Made by a program: the position numbers and the translations under genes
Assembly (NCBI RefSeq): GCF_014384985.1
Contig: NZ_JACRSX010000013.1
Location: 1 to 64,000, forward strand
DNA from: Jutongia huaianensis
GTDB lineage: Bacteria; Bacillota; Clostridia; Lachnospirales; Lachnospiraceae
Direction: 5' to 3'
DNA: 64,000 nt
The notes under the pieces: model-generated
What the model was told of the DNA's origin: nothing
What the model saw: only the letters and a program-made list of their open reading frames with translations
Database searches by the model: none
Part shown: piece after piece, positions 1 to 8,263 of the stretch
Numbering within the stretch: the stretch's first letter is position 1
Layout: each line of letters opens with the position of its first letter

Positions 1-35
1 CTTGACATGTCATTTTTCAACTGTTATATATAACT

Positions 36-74
36 AAAGGGCAAAAAGCTCTGACAAAGAATTTTTTGCCTTTC
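36..74 (-). terminator. Terminator-like hairpin downstream of ATC hydrolase
   Basis: The arms AAGGGCAAAAAG and TTTTTTGCCTT pair around a loop of about 14 nt. On the minus strand the hairpin lies after the gene that stops at 153 and is followed by a short T-rich run. It may act in both directions. Confidence 0.4.
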
Positions 75-152
75 ATTATCATAGAAGAATCTTATTTACA
101 GACTTTTTCTCATAGTCTCGATCTCTCATACTGATTTGTTCCTTTGTATTTC

Positions 153-758
153 CTAGCGGGGCTTGCTATATCGAAAATCGCAGCAGGAGGCCCCTTCCGC
201 AATCGTTCCGGTTCTCACTAGTTTCATGTTCATAATATCTGCGAGAACATAATCCATTCTGCACAGATAGGCAGCCAGCTCCGGACACCCTTCATCCTGA
301 CAGAGCTTGCATATACCACATTCGTGATAATCATAACCCAGATCATACTCGTCATTTCCCGGCAGAATATCAACAACCCAGTCATTTTCATATTTGCGTT
401 TATGGCTGTCTTCAGACCATTGCCGTCTTGCAGGTATTCTCTTTGGATCTAAGTAACTGTCAGCATCCCCCATTATTTTGTGAAACAGCTTGGATGCACA
501 CAGCCCATCCCGGAATATCTCATAATTTTCTTCGGCAGACCTGCCGGTGCTGCGGTTTAATGCAATAAAATAGCTTCCCATAATATATGAACTTAACAAA
601 TTGGACTTGCCGATATCTTTCGCACGGTCCAAAATGATCTTATGTTCTTTTGCGATTTTTCGTGATGTATTTTTAGGAAACCCTCGTCTTTTTAATTCTG
701 CTTTTACGGCATTATGATAAAAATGATAGATCAATCTTACACTAAATGTATTCTTCAT
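153..758 (-). CDS. L-2-amino-thiazoline-4-carboxylic acid hydrolase-like protein
   Basis: 201 aa, soluble. The last third carries the cysteine-rich core of the ATC hydrolase family: HECGICKLC at residues 145-153, then CPELAAYLC and a closing ASCCDFRY. Characterised members open the thiazoline ring of L-ATC on the way to L-cysteine, but most Clostridia members are untested, so the substrate is inferred. The start ATG overlaps the stop of the upstream TetR reading frame (ATGA), so the two formed one operon. That TetR gene is now interrupted by a stop codon, so control of this gene may be altered. Family call is fairly firm, function is not. Confidence 0.65.
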   Translation of the reverse strand: MKNTFSVRLIYHFYHNAVKAELKRRGFPKNTSRKIAKEHKIILDRAKDIGKSNLLSSYIMGSYFIALNRSTGRSAEENYEIFRDGLCASKLFHKIMGDADSYLDPKRIPARRQWSEDSHKRKYENDWVVDILPGNDEYDLGYDYHECGICKLCQDEGCPELAAYLCRMDYVLADIMNMKLVRTGTIAEGASCCDFRYSKPR

Positions 759-1408
759 GCTTTGTCACCTTCTGTATGATAATGGATTCCAAGCTCTGTC
801 TCTAAACCATGGAGCAGAATCGTCATTGCTTCTGTAAATGCGTTTTTTATCTCCTCTGTGATTCCATTCTGACAGGAATCATCCGCGATCATTTCACAGA
901 TCATGGAAAATTCGGAGGAAGAAAGCATATAGATGGTCTTGTTTGATAATTTTTTTGAAGCAAGCCCCCGTCGGTATAATTCCCCGTAATAATTAGATGC
1001 AAATTGAGTACTTCGTTTCAGGTAGACGGAACGAAAACGCTCCATATATGTCCCGGAATCATTTTTCAATAACATATGAAAAAGCTTCATGTCTCCCTGC
1101 AGCAATTCCAGTGTTTACAGAGAGACTCTCGAATATAGAACCCGGATCAGTTCCTCGTCTGACATAGCAGAGAAATCAACGCCCATCATAGATTCAGTAA
1201 TATTCATAAGTTTTTGTCCGCTTGCACGAAAAAGCTCTCCAAACATTTCCTCTTTGCCCGAGAAATGCTTATAGATGGCTCCGGCTGTGATGCCGGCTTT
1301 TGCAGCAATCTTTCGCATAGAGGCATCCTGATATCCTGCTTCAAGAAATATTTCCATAGCACTTTTTAAGATCAGTTCTCTGGTTTCTTTGGAACTCTCG
1401 CGAATAAT
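755..1408 (-). pseudogene. TetR/AcrR regulator interrupted by in-frame TAA
   Basis: The N-terminal part is a TetR helix-turn-helix (MRKIAAKAGITAGAIYKHF). It ends ...YSRVSL at a TAA (1115-1117), and the same frame then continues TLELLQGDMKLFH... to the stop at 755, a normal TetR ligand-domain sequence. A single CAA-to-TAA change would explain it. The start is also odd: GGAGG sits just upstream of ATT codons at 1408 and 1405, and the first in-frame ATG (1357) falls inside the HTH domain and has no good RBS. The gene is divergent from the EamA transporter and overlaps the ATC hydrolase gene. It is either a recent pseudogene or a base-call error. Confidence 0.8.
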
Positions 1409-1428
1409 GACCGCCTCCTTTGATAAAG

Positions 1429-1475
1429 TATTGCATTAGGTCAATACATGTGTCATGCTGGTAAACATTGTTTAC
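1429..1475. promoter_or_regulatory. Palindromes between TetR and EamA genes (candidate operators)
   Basis: A perfect palindrome GTAAAC-att-GTTTAC lies at 1461-1475, and a second inverted repeat TATTG-N8-CAATA at 1429-1446. Both sit just upstream of the TetR reading frame, where autoregulatory TetR operators usually lie. Binding is inferred. Confidence 0.5.
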
Positions 1476-1550
1476 TTTATAGCATATCGGATGGAGAAAG
1501 TCAAGAAGACTCTGCCTTATTGCAGTGAGGCGAAATTGGAGCAGCGATAC

Positions 1551-1579
1551 TTGACGGATTCAAAGGAATTCATTATACT
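1551..1579 (+). promoter_or_regulatory. Sigma-A promoter of the EamA gene
   Basis: TTGACG, 17-nt spacer, TATACT. Transcription would begin near 1586, leaving an 85-nt leader before the ATG at 1672. Confidence 0.75.
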
Positions 1580-1603
1580 TCATTTAACGGGTGAGCACCT
1601 ACC

Positions 1604-1640
1604 GACAGTCAGGCTGATTTTAGTCTGGCTGTCTTTCTTA
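1604..1640 (+). terminator. Leader hairpin, possible attenuator of the EamA gene
   Basis: A 12-bp stem (1604-1615 with 1622-1633, two G-U pairs) with a 6-nt loop is followed by TTTCTT. It lies between the promoter and the RBS, so it could stop transcription before the transporter gene. The roughly 18 nt upstream (containing GGTGAGCACC) could form an alternative structure. I do not recognise a known riboswitch class. Confidence 0.5.
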
Positions 1641-1671
1641 GTGTATAAGGATTTTTTAGGAGGAAATAAAT

Positions 1672-2094
1672 ATGTCAATGATATGGCCCATCGCGCTGGT
1701 GGTATTTTCCAATATTGTTTATCAAATTTGTGCAAAGGGAGTGCCTAAAGATATGGATGCAATGGCATCCATGACGATAACCTATCTTGTGGGGGCAGTA
1801 TGTTCTGCCATTATGTATTTTGTGATGAACAAAAATGGCAATTTATTACAGGAGTATGCCAAGATGAATTGGGCACCGTTTTTTCTCGGTGTCTCTGTGG
1901 TTGGACTGGAGGTCGGTTTTATTTATGCTTATAAAAACGGCTGGGCAGTCAGTACAGCATCCCTTGTGCAAAGTGCATTTTTGGCAGTTGCATTGATTAT
2001 TGTGGGAGCAGTTTTGTACCGCGAAGCAATCAAAGCCAACAAAGTTATCGGTATCGTAATATGCCTGATTGGTCTTTATTTTATTAATAAATAA
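1672..2094 (+). CDS. EamA/DMT-family four-helix membrane transporter
   Basis: 140 aa, almost entirely hydrophobic, with about four transmembrane helices. This is the half-size EamA-type drug/metabolite exporter, a length that implies a dimer. The closing segment (GAVLYREAIKANKVIGIVI) is the typical end of an EamA repeat. TTAGGAGG precedes the ATG. The gene has its own promoter and a hairpin leader, and is divergent from the damaged TetR gene, suggesting that efflux was once regulated. Substrate unknown. Confidence 0.75.
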   Translation: MSMIWPIALVVFSNIVYQICAKGVPKDMDAMASMTITYLVGAVCSAIMYFVMNKNGNLLQEYAKMNWAPFFLGVSVVGLEVGFIYAYKNGWAVSTASLVQSAFLAVALIIVGAVLYREAIKANKVIGIVICLIGLYFINK

Positions 2095-2110
2095 AAAGGG
2101 GGGACGAAGA

Positions 2111-2569
2111 ATGAACGGAAAATTTACTGTGAGAAAATCAGAGGAAAAGGATATTGTATTGCTGCAAAATATGATCAAGGGTCTGGCTGCATACGAGAAA
2201 AGGCCACAGGATATGACGGCCTCTCAGGAAAATCTGCAGTATTGGCTTTTCGAAAAGAAAATAGCAACGGCATTGATCGCACAGTACAATGATGAGGTGA
2301 TCGGATACGCAATCTACTATCCTGTGTTTGGCTCCTTTGCAGCAGAGGGCGGGGTTCATTTGGAAGACCTATTTTTATGTGAGGAGTATCGTCATGGTGG
2401 TCTTGGGAAAAAGTTCTTCTCTCAAATAGAGGAATTTGTTAAACAGGATGGTTACAATCTGATCGAATGGAACTGCCTTGGCTGGAATATGCCGTCCATT
2501 CGTTTTTATAACCAAATTGGTGCTGTGCAAGAGCATGGAAGAAAGTATTTTTCCTACATTTGTAAATAA
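2111..2569 (+). CDS. GNAT N-acetyltransferase, diamine acetyltransferase-like
   Basis: 152 aa from the ATG after AAAGGGGGG. A complete GNAT fold: beta strands around HLEDLFLCEEYRHGGLGKKFF (acetyl-CoA loop R/HGGLGK, near residue 100) and the C-terminal WNCLGWNMPSIRFYNQIGA. The FGSFAAEGGVHLEDLF region resembles spermidine/diamine acetyltransferases, which acetylate polyamines or thialysine. It follows the EamA gene by 16 nt and is probably cotranscribed, which would fit detoxification plus export. The substrate is inferred only. Confidence 0.75.
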   Translation: MNGKFTVRKSEEKDIVLLQNMIKGLAAYEKRPQDMTASQENLQYWLFEKKIATALIAQYNDEVIGYAIYYPVFGSFAAEGGVHLEDLFLCEEYRHGGLGKKFFSQIEEFVKQDGYNLIEWNCLGWNMPSIRFYNQIGAVQEHGRKYFSYICK

Positions 2570-2612
2570 ATAGTTTTGCTTTTTATTCTATTTGAAAAAC
2601 GGAGGGATATAA

Positions 2613-2732
2613 ATGGGACAGTGGAATGAGTTTGAATTTAATATACCTGCTGCTGGCGGAGCCGGGGATATTCGTCTGCTGGGAGATAATATAGATGAAT
2701 TACCGGGCAAAATAAATGAATTGTGGAAGTAA
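2613..2732 (+). CDS. Small ORF, 39 aa, unknown
   Basis: ATG 6 nt after a good ACGGAGGG ribosome binding site, ending INELWK. I do not recognise it. It stops just before a GNAT remnant and is probably the 5' scrap of a damaged gene, but translation is plausible from the RBS. Confidence 0.35.
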   Translation: MGQWNEFEFNIPAAGGAGDIRLLGDNIDELPGKINELWK

Positions 2733-2762
2733 CCGCAGGGGATAACAAGAGATTCAGGTGAG

Positions 2763-2867
2763 TTAGACTGTTGTTTATATGCCAATTCCGGAAAAGAATT
2801 GTTTTATAAGAAATTCGGATTCCGGAAATTGCCAAATGACAAATATGGAATGCTGGCCGAACTATAA
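2763..2867 (+). pseudogene. C-terminal remnant of a GNAT acetyltransferase
   Basis: One open frame reads LDCCLYANSGKELFYKKFGF then RKLPNDKYGMLAEL and a stop. The FYKKFGFRK block is the signature end of a GNAT protein. No matching N-terminal acetyl-CoA-binding part is present upstream, so most of the gene has been lost. Confidence 0.6.
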
Positions 2868-3001
2868 TATCAAGAAATAAAATAGATTTTGCGTATTGAC
2901 CGGAAATTTTGAAAATGAACATGATCTGAAACGACGATTTGATAAAATATATCAATTGACAATTGTGTAATTATGCAAAATAATTTATAAATTATGGTAA
3001 A

Positions 3002-3126
3002 ATGGATGAGGTGATTTCTTCCGGAGTTTTAGAAAAAATAAAGGAAGAGGATGGTTTTATTTCTTGTTAAAAGAAATAAAAGAGAAATATGTTCTGAATA
3101 CATCGGTTCGGCAACTGGGCAGTTGA
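3002..3126 (+). other. Short coding-like remnant in two frames
   Basis: ATG at 3002 opens 22 codons (MDEVISSGVLEKIKEEDGFI...). The sequence then looks coding in another frame, reading LLKEIKEKYVLNTSVRQLGS up to a stop at 3126. It resembles a gene scrap with a frameshift. No family recognised. The 2868-3001 stretch before it holds only AT-rich sequence with a promoter-like TTGACA. Confidence 0.3.
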
Positions 3127-3151
3127 ATTCAAAAAGGAAGGGATGATTTAA

Positions 3152-4081
3152 ATGAAAAAACAATTTTTTGAAACAGAAAAACACGGCTTCTATGGAACGT
3201 ATTATGAAAACCCGAAGGGTTCCGATTGTGCAATGATCGGGTTGTTTGGAGATGATCCTAATGATTTTATGGCAAAGTGTGGTGCAAAATGGTTGCATAA
3301 AAATGGTGTAAATGTGCTTTGTATGTCTCCCGGCAAGAAAAATTACAGTCATGTAAATTATCCGCTGGAACGGATTGAGACAGCCATTCAATGGCTGATG
3401 AGTAATGGAAACAGGAAAGTTGGAATTATGGGGATGAGTACCGCCGGTATGGATGCGATCGTTGCAGCTTCTTATTTTCCGGATATCACATTAACCTTTG
3501 GACTGACAGCCAGTGACTTTGTGTGGCAGGGGTTTGAGCAGGGCAATAAGGATGGCTGTAAAGAGTGGCCGGTTCCGGGGACTTCCACTCTTTCCTGGAA
3601 GGGAAAGCCTCTGGCGTACATGCCGTTTGTCTATGAGCATCCGGTATATTGGCAGAAGGTGGAGGAAGAGACAAAAGGCTCCGGTGATATTGAGCGAAGT
3701 ACCTGCCTGTTTATTGATTCGGAAAAAGCAAGAGAACACACAGAAGAGGAAATGATCAAGGTGGAAAATATAAAAGGACGGTTGTTTCTTGTGGGGGCGG
3801 ATGATGATTCCTTCTGGGAAGCCGGAAAATATATCCGCCGTATGGATCAGCGTTTAAAAGAGCGTCCTCATACCTGTCAATATGAGGCACTTGTATATGA
3901 GCATGGAACGCATTTCGTATTGCCGGAGTCCCTGCTTCGAAAGGCATTACCCGTAGGGTTGAAATTTGTGTTGCGGTTTATTTTCAAAGCGGCAAAGGAA
4001 TATCCGAATGAGTGTGAAGCTACCAGAAAGGACATCGACAAAAGGCTTTCGGTGGCATTAAAGGAATGGCGGGAAGAGTAG
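3152..4081 (+). CDS. Acyl-CoA thioester hydrolase/BAAT C-terminal-type alpha/beta hydrolase
   Basis: 309 aa, cytosolic. The nucleophile elbow GMSTAG (Ser96) lies in a beta-strand context (KVGIMGMSTAGMDAIVAAS) typical of the BAAT C-terminal hydrolase family. The probable acid is in GADDDSFW (residues 215-222) and the histidine in HGTHF (251-255). Human BAAT moves bile acids to amino acids; bacterial relatives are mostly uncharacterised thioesterases or esterases. AAGGAAGGGATG-type RBS precedes the ATG. Full length, one of the few intact genes between 2.6 and 6.4 kb. Confidence 0.75.
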   Translation: MKKQFFETEKHGFYGTYYENPKGSDCAMIGLFGDDPNDFMAKCGAKWLHKNGVNVLCMSPGKKNYSHVNYPLERIETAIQWLMSNGNRKVGIMGMSTAGMDAIVAASYFPDITLTFGLTASDFVWQGFEQGNKDGCKEWPVPGTSTLSWKGKPLAYMPFVYEHPVYWQKVEEETKGSGDIERSTCLFIDSEKAREHTEEEMIKVENIKGRLFLVGADDDSFWEAGKYIRRMDQRLKERPHTCQYEALVYEHGTHFVLPESLLRKALPVGLKFVLRFIFKAAKEYPNECEATRKDIDKRLSVALKEWREE

Positions 4082-4164
4082 TGAGGGCTTATGGAAACGG
4101 AAGCAGATTCATTAACATAAATATATCCGAAAAATAATACAAAACAGAAATGGAGGACTATTTT

Positions 4165-4416
4165 ATGTTAAACGAATCAGTGATCAAAGTATTAAAAAAT
4201 GAAATGTGGGATCTTGCGACATGTGCAAATGGAGAACCGAATGTCGTTCCGGTTGCATTTAAGGATGTTACCGAGGAGGGAAAATTGGTAGATTCCTTCA
4301 AGGAAATGGTCGAAAAGATGTTTCAGGGAGCGGCAACGGCAAAGGGAGCACTTGTTATTACACCTTCCAAAGTAATTGTCACAACGCCCGGTACGGATAA
4401 TAAAAAAGAAATTTAA
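4165..4416 (+). pseudogene. FMN-binding pyridoxamine 5'-phosphate oxidase-like protein with internal deletion
   Basis: The start (VLKNEMWDLATCANGEPNVV) and the end (ALVITPSKVIVTTPG) match a small split-barrel flavoprotein family that is normally about 125-130 aa. Here the middle is missing: EEGKL runs straight into VDSFKEMVEKMF. About 45 residues, including core barrel strands, appear lost without breaking the frame. The ATG at 4165 has GGAGG at good spacing. At 83 aa it is unlikely to bind FMN normally. Confidence 0.7.
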
Positions 4417-4508
4417 TGGAAAAGGCCCTAATAAATTCCATAGTAACTTAAAAAAAGAACCCCTTTAAGCTATAATGAAACAAGACCAATAGTTTGAAGG
4501 GGATTTTT

Positions 4509-5075
4509 ATGGCAAAGTATAAGAAAAAATTAGAGGAAGATATACGGTGTCCATTGGAATATGGCTTGACAATTTTTGGCGGAAAATGGAAATCCCGTAT
4601 TATCTGCGTGTTGTCGGCAAAGGAAAAGCTCCGGTACAGTGGGCTTCGGAAGGAATGCAGGAGCAGTATGTTGAAGTATACGGAACAAAAAATATTTACA
4701 CAGGAACAGGTGCAGAAGTTATTTTTATCGGTAAATTGGATTTCCGGAAATTATCCGGAGCGTTTATACAAGGCTTTGATGCATTCGTCCACCGTACTGA
4801 CAGTGTGGGATGACGAAAAGCTGGTAGGTATTACCAGGGTTCTGGACGATACGGAAATGCTGGCGCAGGTTCATTATGTAATTGTACATCCGGATTATCA
4901 GGGAAAGGGCATCGCCGGTCAAATGATTGAATATATAAAAGAAAAATATAAGAACTTTTTGTATATTGAGGGGATGCCGGAAGATAAAAAGAATGTGCCG
5001 TTTTATGTGAAGCATGGATTTTCTGTTATGGAAAATGGCGCGGCGATTCAGATCTGTAATTTGGATAAAAATTAA
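4509..5075 (+). CDS. HxlR fragment fused in frame to a GNAT acetyltransferase
   Basis: Residues 1-48 are the start of an HxlR winged-helix regulator (CPLEYGLTIFGGKWKSRII ... LRYSGLRKE), cut where the recognition helix should follow. The rest is a complete GNAT protein (FTQEQVQKLFLSVNWISG ... VHPDYQGKGIAGQMIEYIK ... KHGFSVMENG). The HxlR start is ATG 4509 after AAGGGG. The acetyltransferase also has its own ATG at 4668 behind GGAG, so it may still be made as a normal 135-aa protein. I read this as a deletion that removed the HxlR 3' part and the intergenic DNA, not as a natural two-domain protein. Confidence 0.7.
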   Translation: MAKYKKKLEEDIRCPLEYGLTIFGGKWKSRIICVLSAKEKLRYSGLRKECRSSMLKYTEQKIFTQEQVQKLFLSVNWISGNYPERLYKALMHSSTVLTVWDDEKLVGITRVLDDTEMLAQVHYVIVHPDYQGKGIAGQMIEYIKEKYKNFLYIEGMPEDKKNVPFYVKHGFSVMENGAAIQICNLDKN

Positions 5076-5102
5076 AGTGAGACTTAAAGCGAGGAGAATA
5101 AA

Positions 5103-5891
5103 ATGGGCTTTTTATTAGGAATTATTTATCTGTCGTTTATTAGTCTGGGGCTGCCGGATGCCCTTTTGGGGGCAGCTCTTACGGGTGGTGCCACCTGGAA
5201 CACAGGGTATCGTATTATTTCCGTATTGCAGATTGTACTTACGGCGATTCTGGTATTTAGTCTTCCGAAATGGAAGGAGCAAAAGACATCCTCTGAAGAA
5301 ACAATGGGAGGAAAGGTTCTTTCGCTGAAGGAAATTATTGGGATTCCCGGAGCAAAAGCGATTATGATCTGTTTCTTCTGTTATTGTGCAGTAGAGCAGA
5401 CAACCATGCTCTGGGCAAGCAGTTATTTGAATCTGGCAAAGGGGGTCGATGCCAAAACAGCTGCTTCCTTTGCCGGGATGTTTTGCATTGGAATTACCGT
5501 TGGCCGGGGAATCAATGGATTCATTGCAATGAAACTGAATGACAGACAGATGATCCGTATGGGACAGGCGATCATATTGTCCGGTATTATTGTGATGCTG
5601 TTTCCGTTTGGGCAAATGGTTTCCCTGCTTGGATTTGCATTGATCGGACTGGGCTACGCACCGGTATATCCATGCATTATTCACTCAACGCCGGATCACT
5701 TTGGTGCAGAGCGTTCCCAGGCAATTATCGGTGTGCAGATGGCCAGTGCATATATCGGAACGTGCCTTATGCCGCCATTGTTTGGGTTGCTCGCAAACCA
5801 TATATCCATCCGATTGTTGCCGGTTTATCTGCTGATTCTGCTTGGGCTTATGGTATATATGCATGAACGGCTGGAGCGGAAAGTGCATTGA
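5103..5891 (+). pseudogene. MFS transporter with large internal deletion
   Basis: 262 aa where relatives are about 390-400 aa. The first helix (LSFISLGLPDALLGAA) jumps directly to LTGGATWNTGYR, which in full-length relatives opens a later helix. Roughly helices 2-5 are missing, in frame. The C-terminal six-helix half (from about residue 80) looks intact. It follows the HxlR-GNAT fusion by 27 nt. With half of the N-terminal bundle lost, transport is doubtful. Confidence 0.7.
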
Positions 5892-5895
5892 AATC

Positions 5896-5955
5896 AAATG
5901 GATTAACGTTATGGCAGAGGCGATTACGGATATCAGAAAGCAGATGGAAAATTAG
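5896..5955 (+). other. Coding-like scrap after MFS gene
   Basis: A short frame reads KWINVMAEAITDIRKQMEN then stop. It has amphipathic protein character but no start signal, and looks like the last codons of a lost gene. The remaining DNA up to 6044 holds only the RBS of the next gene. Confidence 0.3.
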
Positions 5956-6044
5956 ACAGAAAAGTATTCAGAGGATAAATATAGTCAAATAGACTGTATT
6001 TTTAGTTGAGAGTCTTTGGATAGAGAAGGGAAGGTAGATTTATT

Positions 6045-6446
6045 ATGATGACCCAGGAGGAAATGCTACGTTCTCTGATGAATGTCAGACCACCGAAAAC
6101 GATCCGTGAAGAGTTTTTAAAAATTCAGGATGAATACCTTAAAGAAAGAAACAGGGAACGGGGCATTACTGATATTGCAGACCTGGAACCTGTCGAAACC
6201 GATCCGAGACTTTATATCTGGCAGGGGGATATTACATCTCTTAAATGTGATGCCATTGTTAATGCATGCAATTCGCAGATGCTGGGGTGCTTTTCTCCGA
6301 TGCACGCCTGTATCGATAATTTTATTCATACCTATGCCGGAGTAGAGCTTCGTCTGAAAATGCATGAGATTATGTCCATGCAGGGGCATGAGGAAGAAAC
6401 AGGAAAGGATGATATTTTTAAATCAACATTTGGAGGGATAAAGTTT
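6045..6446 (+). pseudogene. Truncated zinc-type macrodomain protein
   Basis: Residues 55-115 contain the ADP-ribose-binding start of a macrodomain (GDITSLKCDAIVNACNSQML) and the GCFSPMHACIDN segment typical of Zn-macro proteins, in which Cys and His bind zinc next to the active site and the enzyme removes ADP-ribose from proteins. Relatives are about 260 aa. Here the frame leaves the family after EEETGK (residue 121) and runs into the leader and start of the next small gene. The C-terminal half is gone, so activity is unlikely. Confidence 0.7.
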
Positions 6447-6620
6447 ATGAAAAATAAAAGGATGATTATAGGATTAATGATCGGGGTAATAATGGCAATA
6501 CTTTGGAGTGTTGTTTTCGTAAATGTATTAAACAGTATGGCGGGGATAGGAATTGGAATATGTCTGGGTATATCTTTTGGTATATCCGGCAGTCTGATCT
6601 TTGCAAAAAAAGATAAGTGA
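6447..6620 (+). CDS. Small two-helix membrane protein
   Basis: 57 aa from an ATG 12 nt after TTTGGAGGG. Two glycine-rich hydrophobic segments (MIIGLMIGVIMAILWSVVF and IGIGICLGISFGISGSLIF) with a lysine-rich tail. It is in frame with the truncated macrodomain gene upstream and could also be read as its C-terminus, but the RBS argues for separate translation. Function unknown. Confidence 0.5.
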   Translation: MKNKRMIIGLMIGVIMAILWSVVFVNVLNSMAGIGIGICLGISFGISGSLIFAKKDK

Positions 6621-6632
6621 CAAGGGGGATAT

Positions 6633-7379
6633 ATGAAAAGAAAAATTAAAGTTGTACATATTTATCTGTTGACATTTTTACTGTTTTATTTTGGGATTTT
6701 TATCCTGCTTCAAAATGTACCGGGATTGAATTATTTTGCCATTGTTTTGGTGATGACTGCCCTATTATTTTCATGTGTGCCAGATGCTTTGATCAATCTG
6801 GAATTGATGCATATAAATATTTGTTGGTATAAAAGTGATTTGATTACTAAAATGATTGTTTTTATGTTAACGTATTTTTATTTGAAGAATTTCACATATC
6901 CGGAGATTTTTCTTCTTATTATCGGACTTTCAATCATAAATGTAGTGTCTGCATTTATGATATGGAGAGAAGTAAAAAATGTTTCTTTATCTGCAGACGA
7001 GATAAAAGAGAAATTACAGCAGGTCAATGACGAAAAAACAGCACAGGTTCTTCCGTATTTGGCAGGATATTCAATCTGTGCAGCTTTTTTTGCGAATATG
7101 CAGGATTTTTTCGGGGAAATCTTAATTTGTGGAATAATTTATTTATTCGTTAATGTTTATATTGTTGAGAAAATTATTTTTGTATTAAAAAATAATGGTA
7201 TAAAATCAGTCAATAAATATCGGGTGATCTTCTGGTTAATACATATTTTAAATATGATATTTGCGATTGGAAAATATGATATGATGTGCTATTTCATGGC
7301 AGGAGATTATTGGATGATATGTCTGGATCTTCTCAATAAAAATAAGACGGCAATTGTGAAAGAAAAAAAGTCATCCTAA
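6633..7379 (+). CDS. Polytopic membrane protein, unknown
   Basis: 248 aa with about six to seven hydrophobic helices and a charged cytosolic stretch around residues 120-140 (SADEIKEKLQQVNDEKT). AT-rich compared with the surrounding genes. AAGGGGG precedes the ATG and the gap to the small membrane gene is 12 nt, so they are likely cotranscribed. I do not recognise a family; permease-like but without a clear transport signature. Confidence 0.6.
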   Translation: MKRKIKVVHIYLLTFLLFYFGIFILLQNVPGLNYFAIVLVMTALLFSCVPDALINLELMHINICWYKSDLITKMIVFMLTYFYLKNFTYPEIFLLIIGLSIINVVSAFMIWREVKNVSLSADEIKEKLQQVNDEKTAQVLPYLAGYSICAAFFANMQDFFGEILICGIIYLFVNVYIVEKIIFVLKNNGIKSVNKYRVIFWLIHILNMIFAIGKYDMMCYFMAGDYWMICLDLLNKNKTAIVKEKKSS

Positions 7380-7453
7380 AATATTATGATTATCTACAAA
7401 TAAAGGATGATTGGAAAAATGTTCTCAGGTAAGAATCAATAGAGGTAGTTATT

Positions 7454-7873
7454 ATGATAAGAAAATTACAAAAAGCAGATGTAATCAAAGTGGCAGACAT
7501 ATGGCTGAATTCTAATATAAAAGCACATAATTTTATTCCGGCACGATACTGGGAAAGCAATTATGATCCGGTAAAAGAAATGTTGTTACAGGCAGAAGTC
7601 TATGTATATGAGAGTAATGGGGAGATACAGGGATTTATAGGATTAAACGGAGAATATATTGAAGGTATTTTTGTCTGTGATAAACTGCAGTCGCAGGGGA
7701 TAGGAAAGCTTCTGCTGGACTTTATAAAGGAGAGACGGACGGGATTAAGTTTAAATGTGTATGAGAAAAATACAAGGGCAATACATTTTTATCAGAGAGA
7801 GGGATTTGAAATTCAGGATGAAGGGATAGACGAAGCTACAGGTGAAAAAGATTATGTAATGATATGGCAGTAA
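7454..7873 (+). CDS. GNAT N-acetyltransferase
   Basis: 139 aa, a complete GNAT domain: N-terminal MIRKLQKADVIKVADIWL, acetyl-CoA loop QSQGIGKLLLDFIK, and the C-terminal NVYEKNTRAIHFYQREGF. It resembles the YjaB-type subgroup whose substrates are mostly unknown. Stand-alone, with an AGAGGTAG-type RBS. Intact. Confidence 0.75.
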   Translation: MIRKLQKADVIKVADIWLNSNIKAHNFIPARYWESNYDPVKEMLLQAEVYVYESNGEIQGFIGLNGEYIEGIFVCDKLQSQGIGKLLLDFIKERRTGLSLNVYEKNTRAIHFYQREGFEIQDEGIDEATGEKDYVMIWQ

Positions 7874-8015
7874 CATGTGTCTGGTTGTTCTAATAAAATA
7901 GTCGGGTTTTTTGATGATAGCTATTGCCTGTTTTTTAGTCATAATTGGAATCCCTATATCTATGGTAATATAAAATATGCAAGACAATACAATGGAAGAT
8001 TAAGGAGAAATGTGA

Positions 8016-8210
8016 ATGGAATCAAGGTGTGGTATTTTATGTAGCAAATGTGACTGGAAAAAGACTGAAAAATGTAAGGGCTGTTTTAATATTGATAATC
8101 CTTTCTGGGGAGCTTGTCCGGTAAAGGGTTGTTGTGAAGAGAAAAAGCTGGAGCATTGTGGGGAATGTACGGATTTCCCATGCACACAATTAAATAAGGT
8201 CTTCCGATAA
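8016..8210 (+). CDS. DUF3795-like cysteine-rich protein, probably shortened
   Basis: 64 aa with nine cysteines in CGILCSKCDWKKTEKCKGC, CPVKGCC and CGECTDFPC, the pattern of DUF3795 proteins that probably bind zinc. Family members usually carry on for 20-40 residues after the FPC motif; here the frame stops after LNKVFR, so the tail may be lost. AAGGAG at 8001 precedes the ATG. Confidence 0.6.
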   Translation: MESRCGILCSKCDWKKTEKCKGCFNIDNPFWGACPVKGCCEEKKLEHCGECTDFPCTQLNKVFR

Positions 8211-8212
8211 TC

Positions 8213-8250
8213 GGTCAATTGGTATATACTCACATTAACCGAATTGGTCA
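8213..8250 (+). promoter_or_regulatory. Candidate operator/promoter of TetR-hydrolase operon
   Basis: GGTCAATTGGT and, 17 nt later, ACCGAATTGGTC share an AATTGG core; the second is close to a palindrome (ACC-N-AATT-N-GGT). TATACT at 8225-8230 could be a -10 element between them. Repeats of this kind ahead of a TetR gene suggest autoregulation. Confidence 0.45.
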
Positions 8251-8263
8251 ACGGAGGTAGCTT

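Noticed and set aside
1455..1748. 97-codon plus-strand frame before the EamA gene
   Set aside because: It contains the promoter, the leader hairpin and the RBS of the EamA gene and reads into it out of frame.
5115..5684. 189-codon minus-strand frame opposite the MFS gene
   Set aside because: His/Asn/Cys-rich antisense shadow without start signals.
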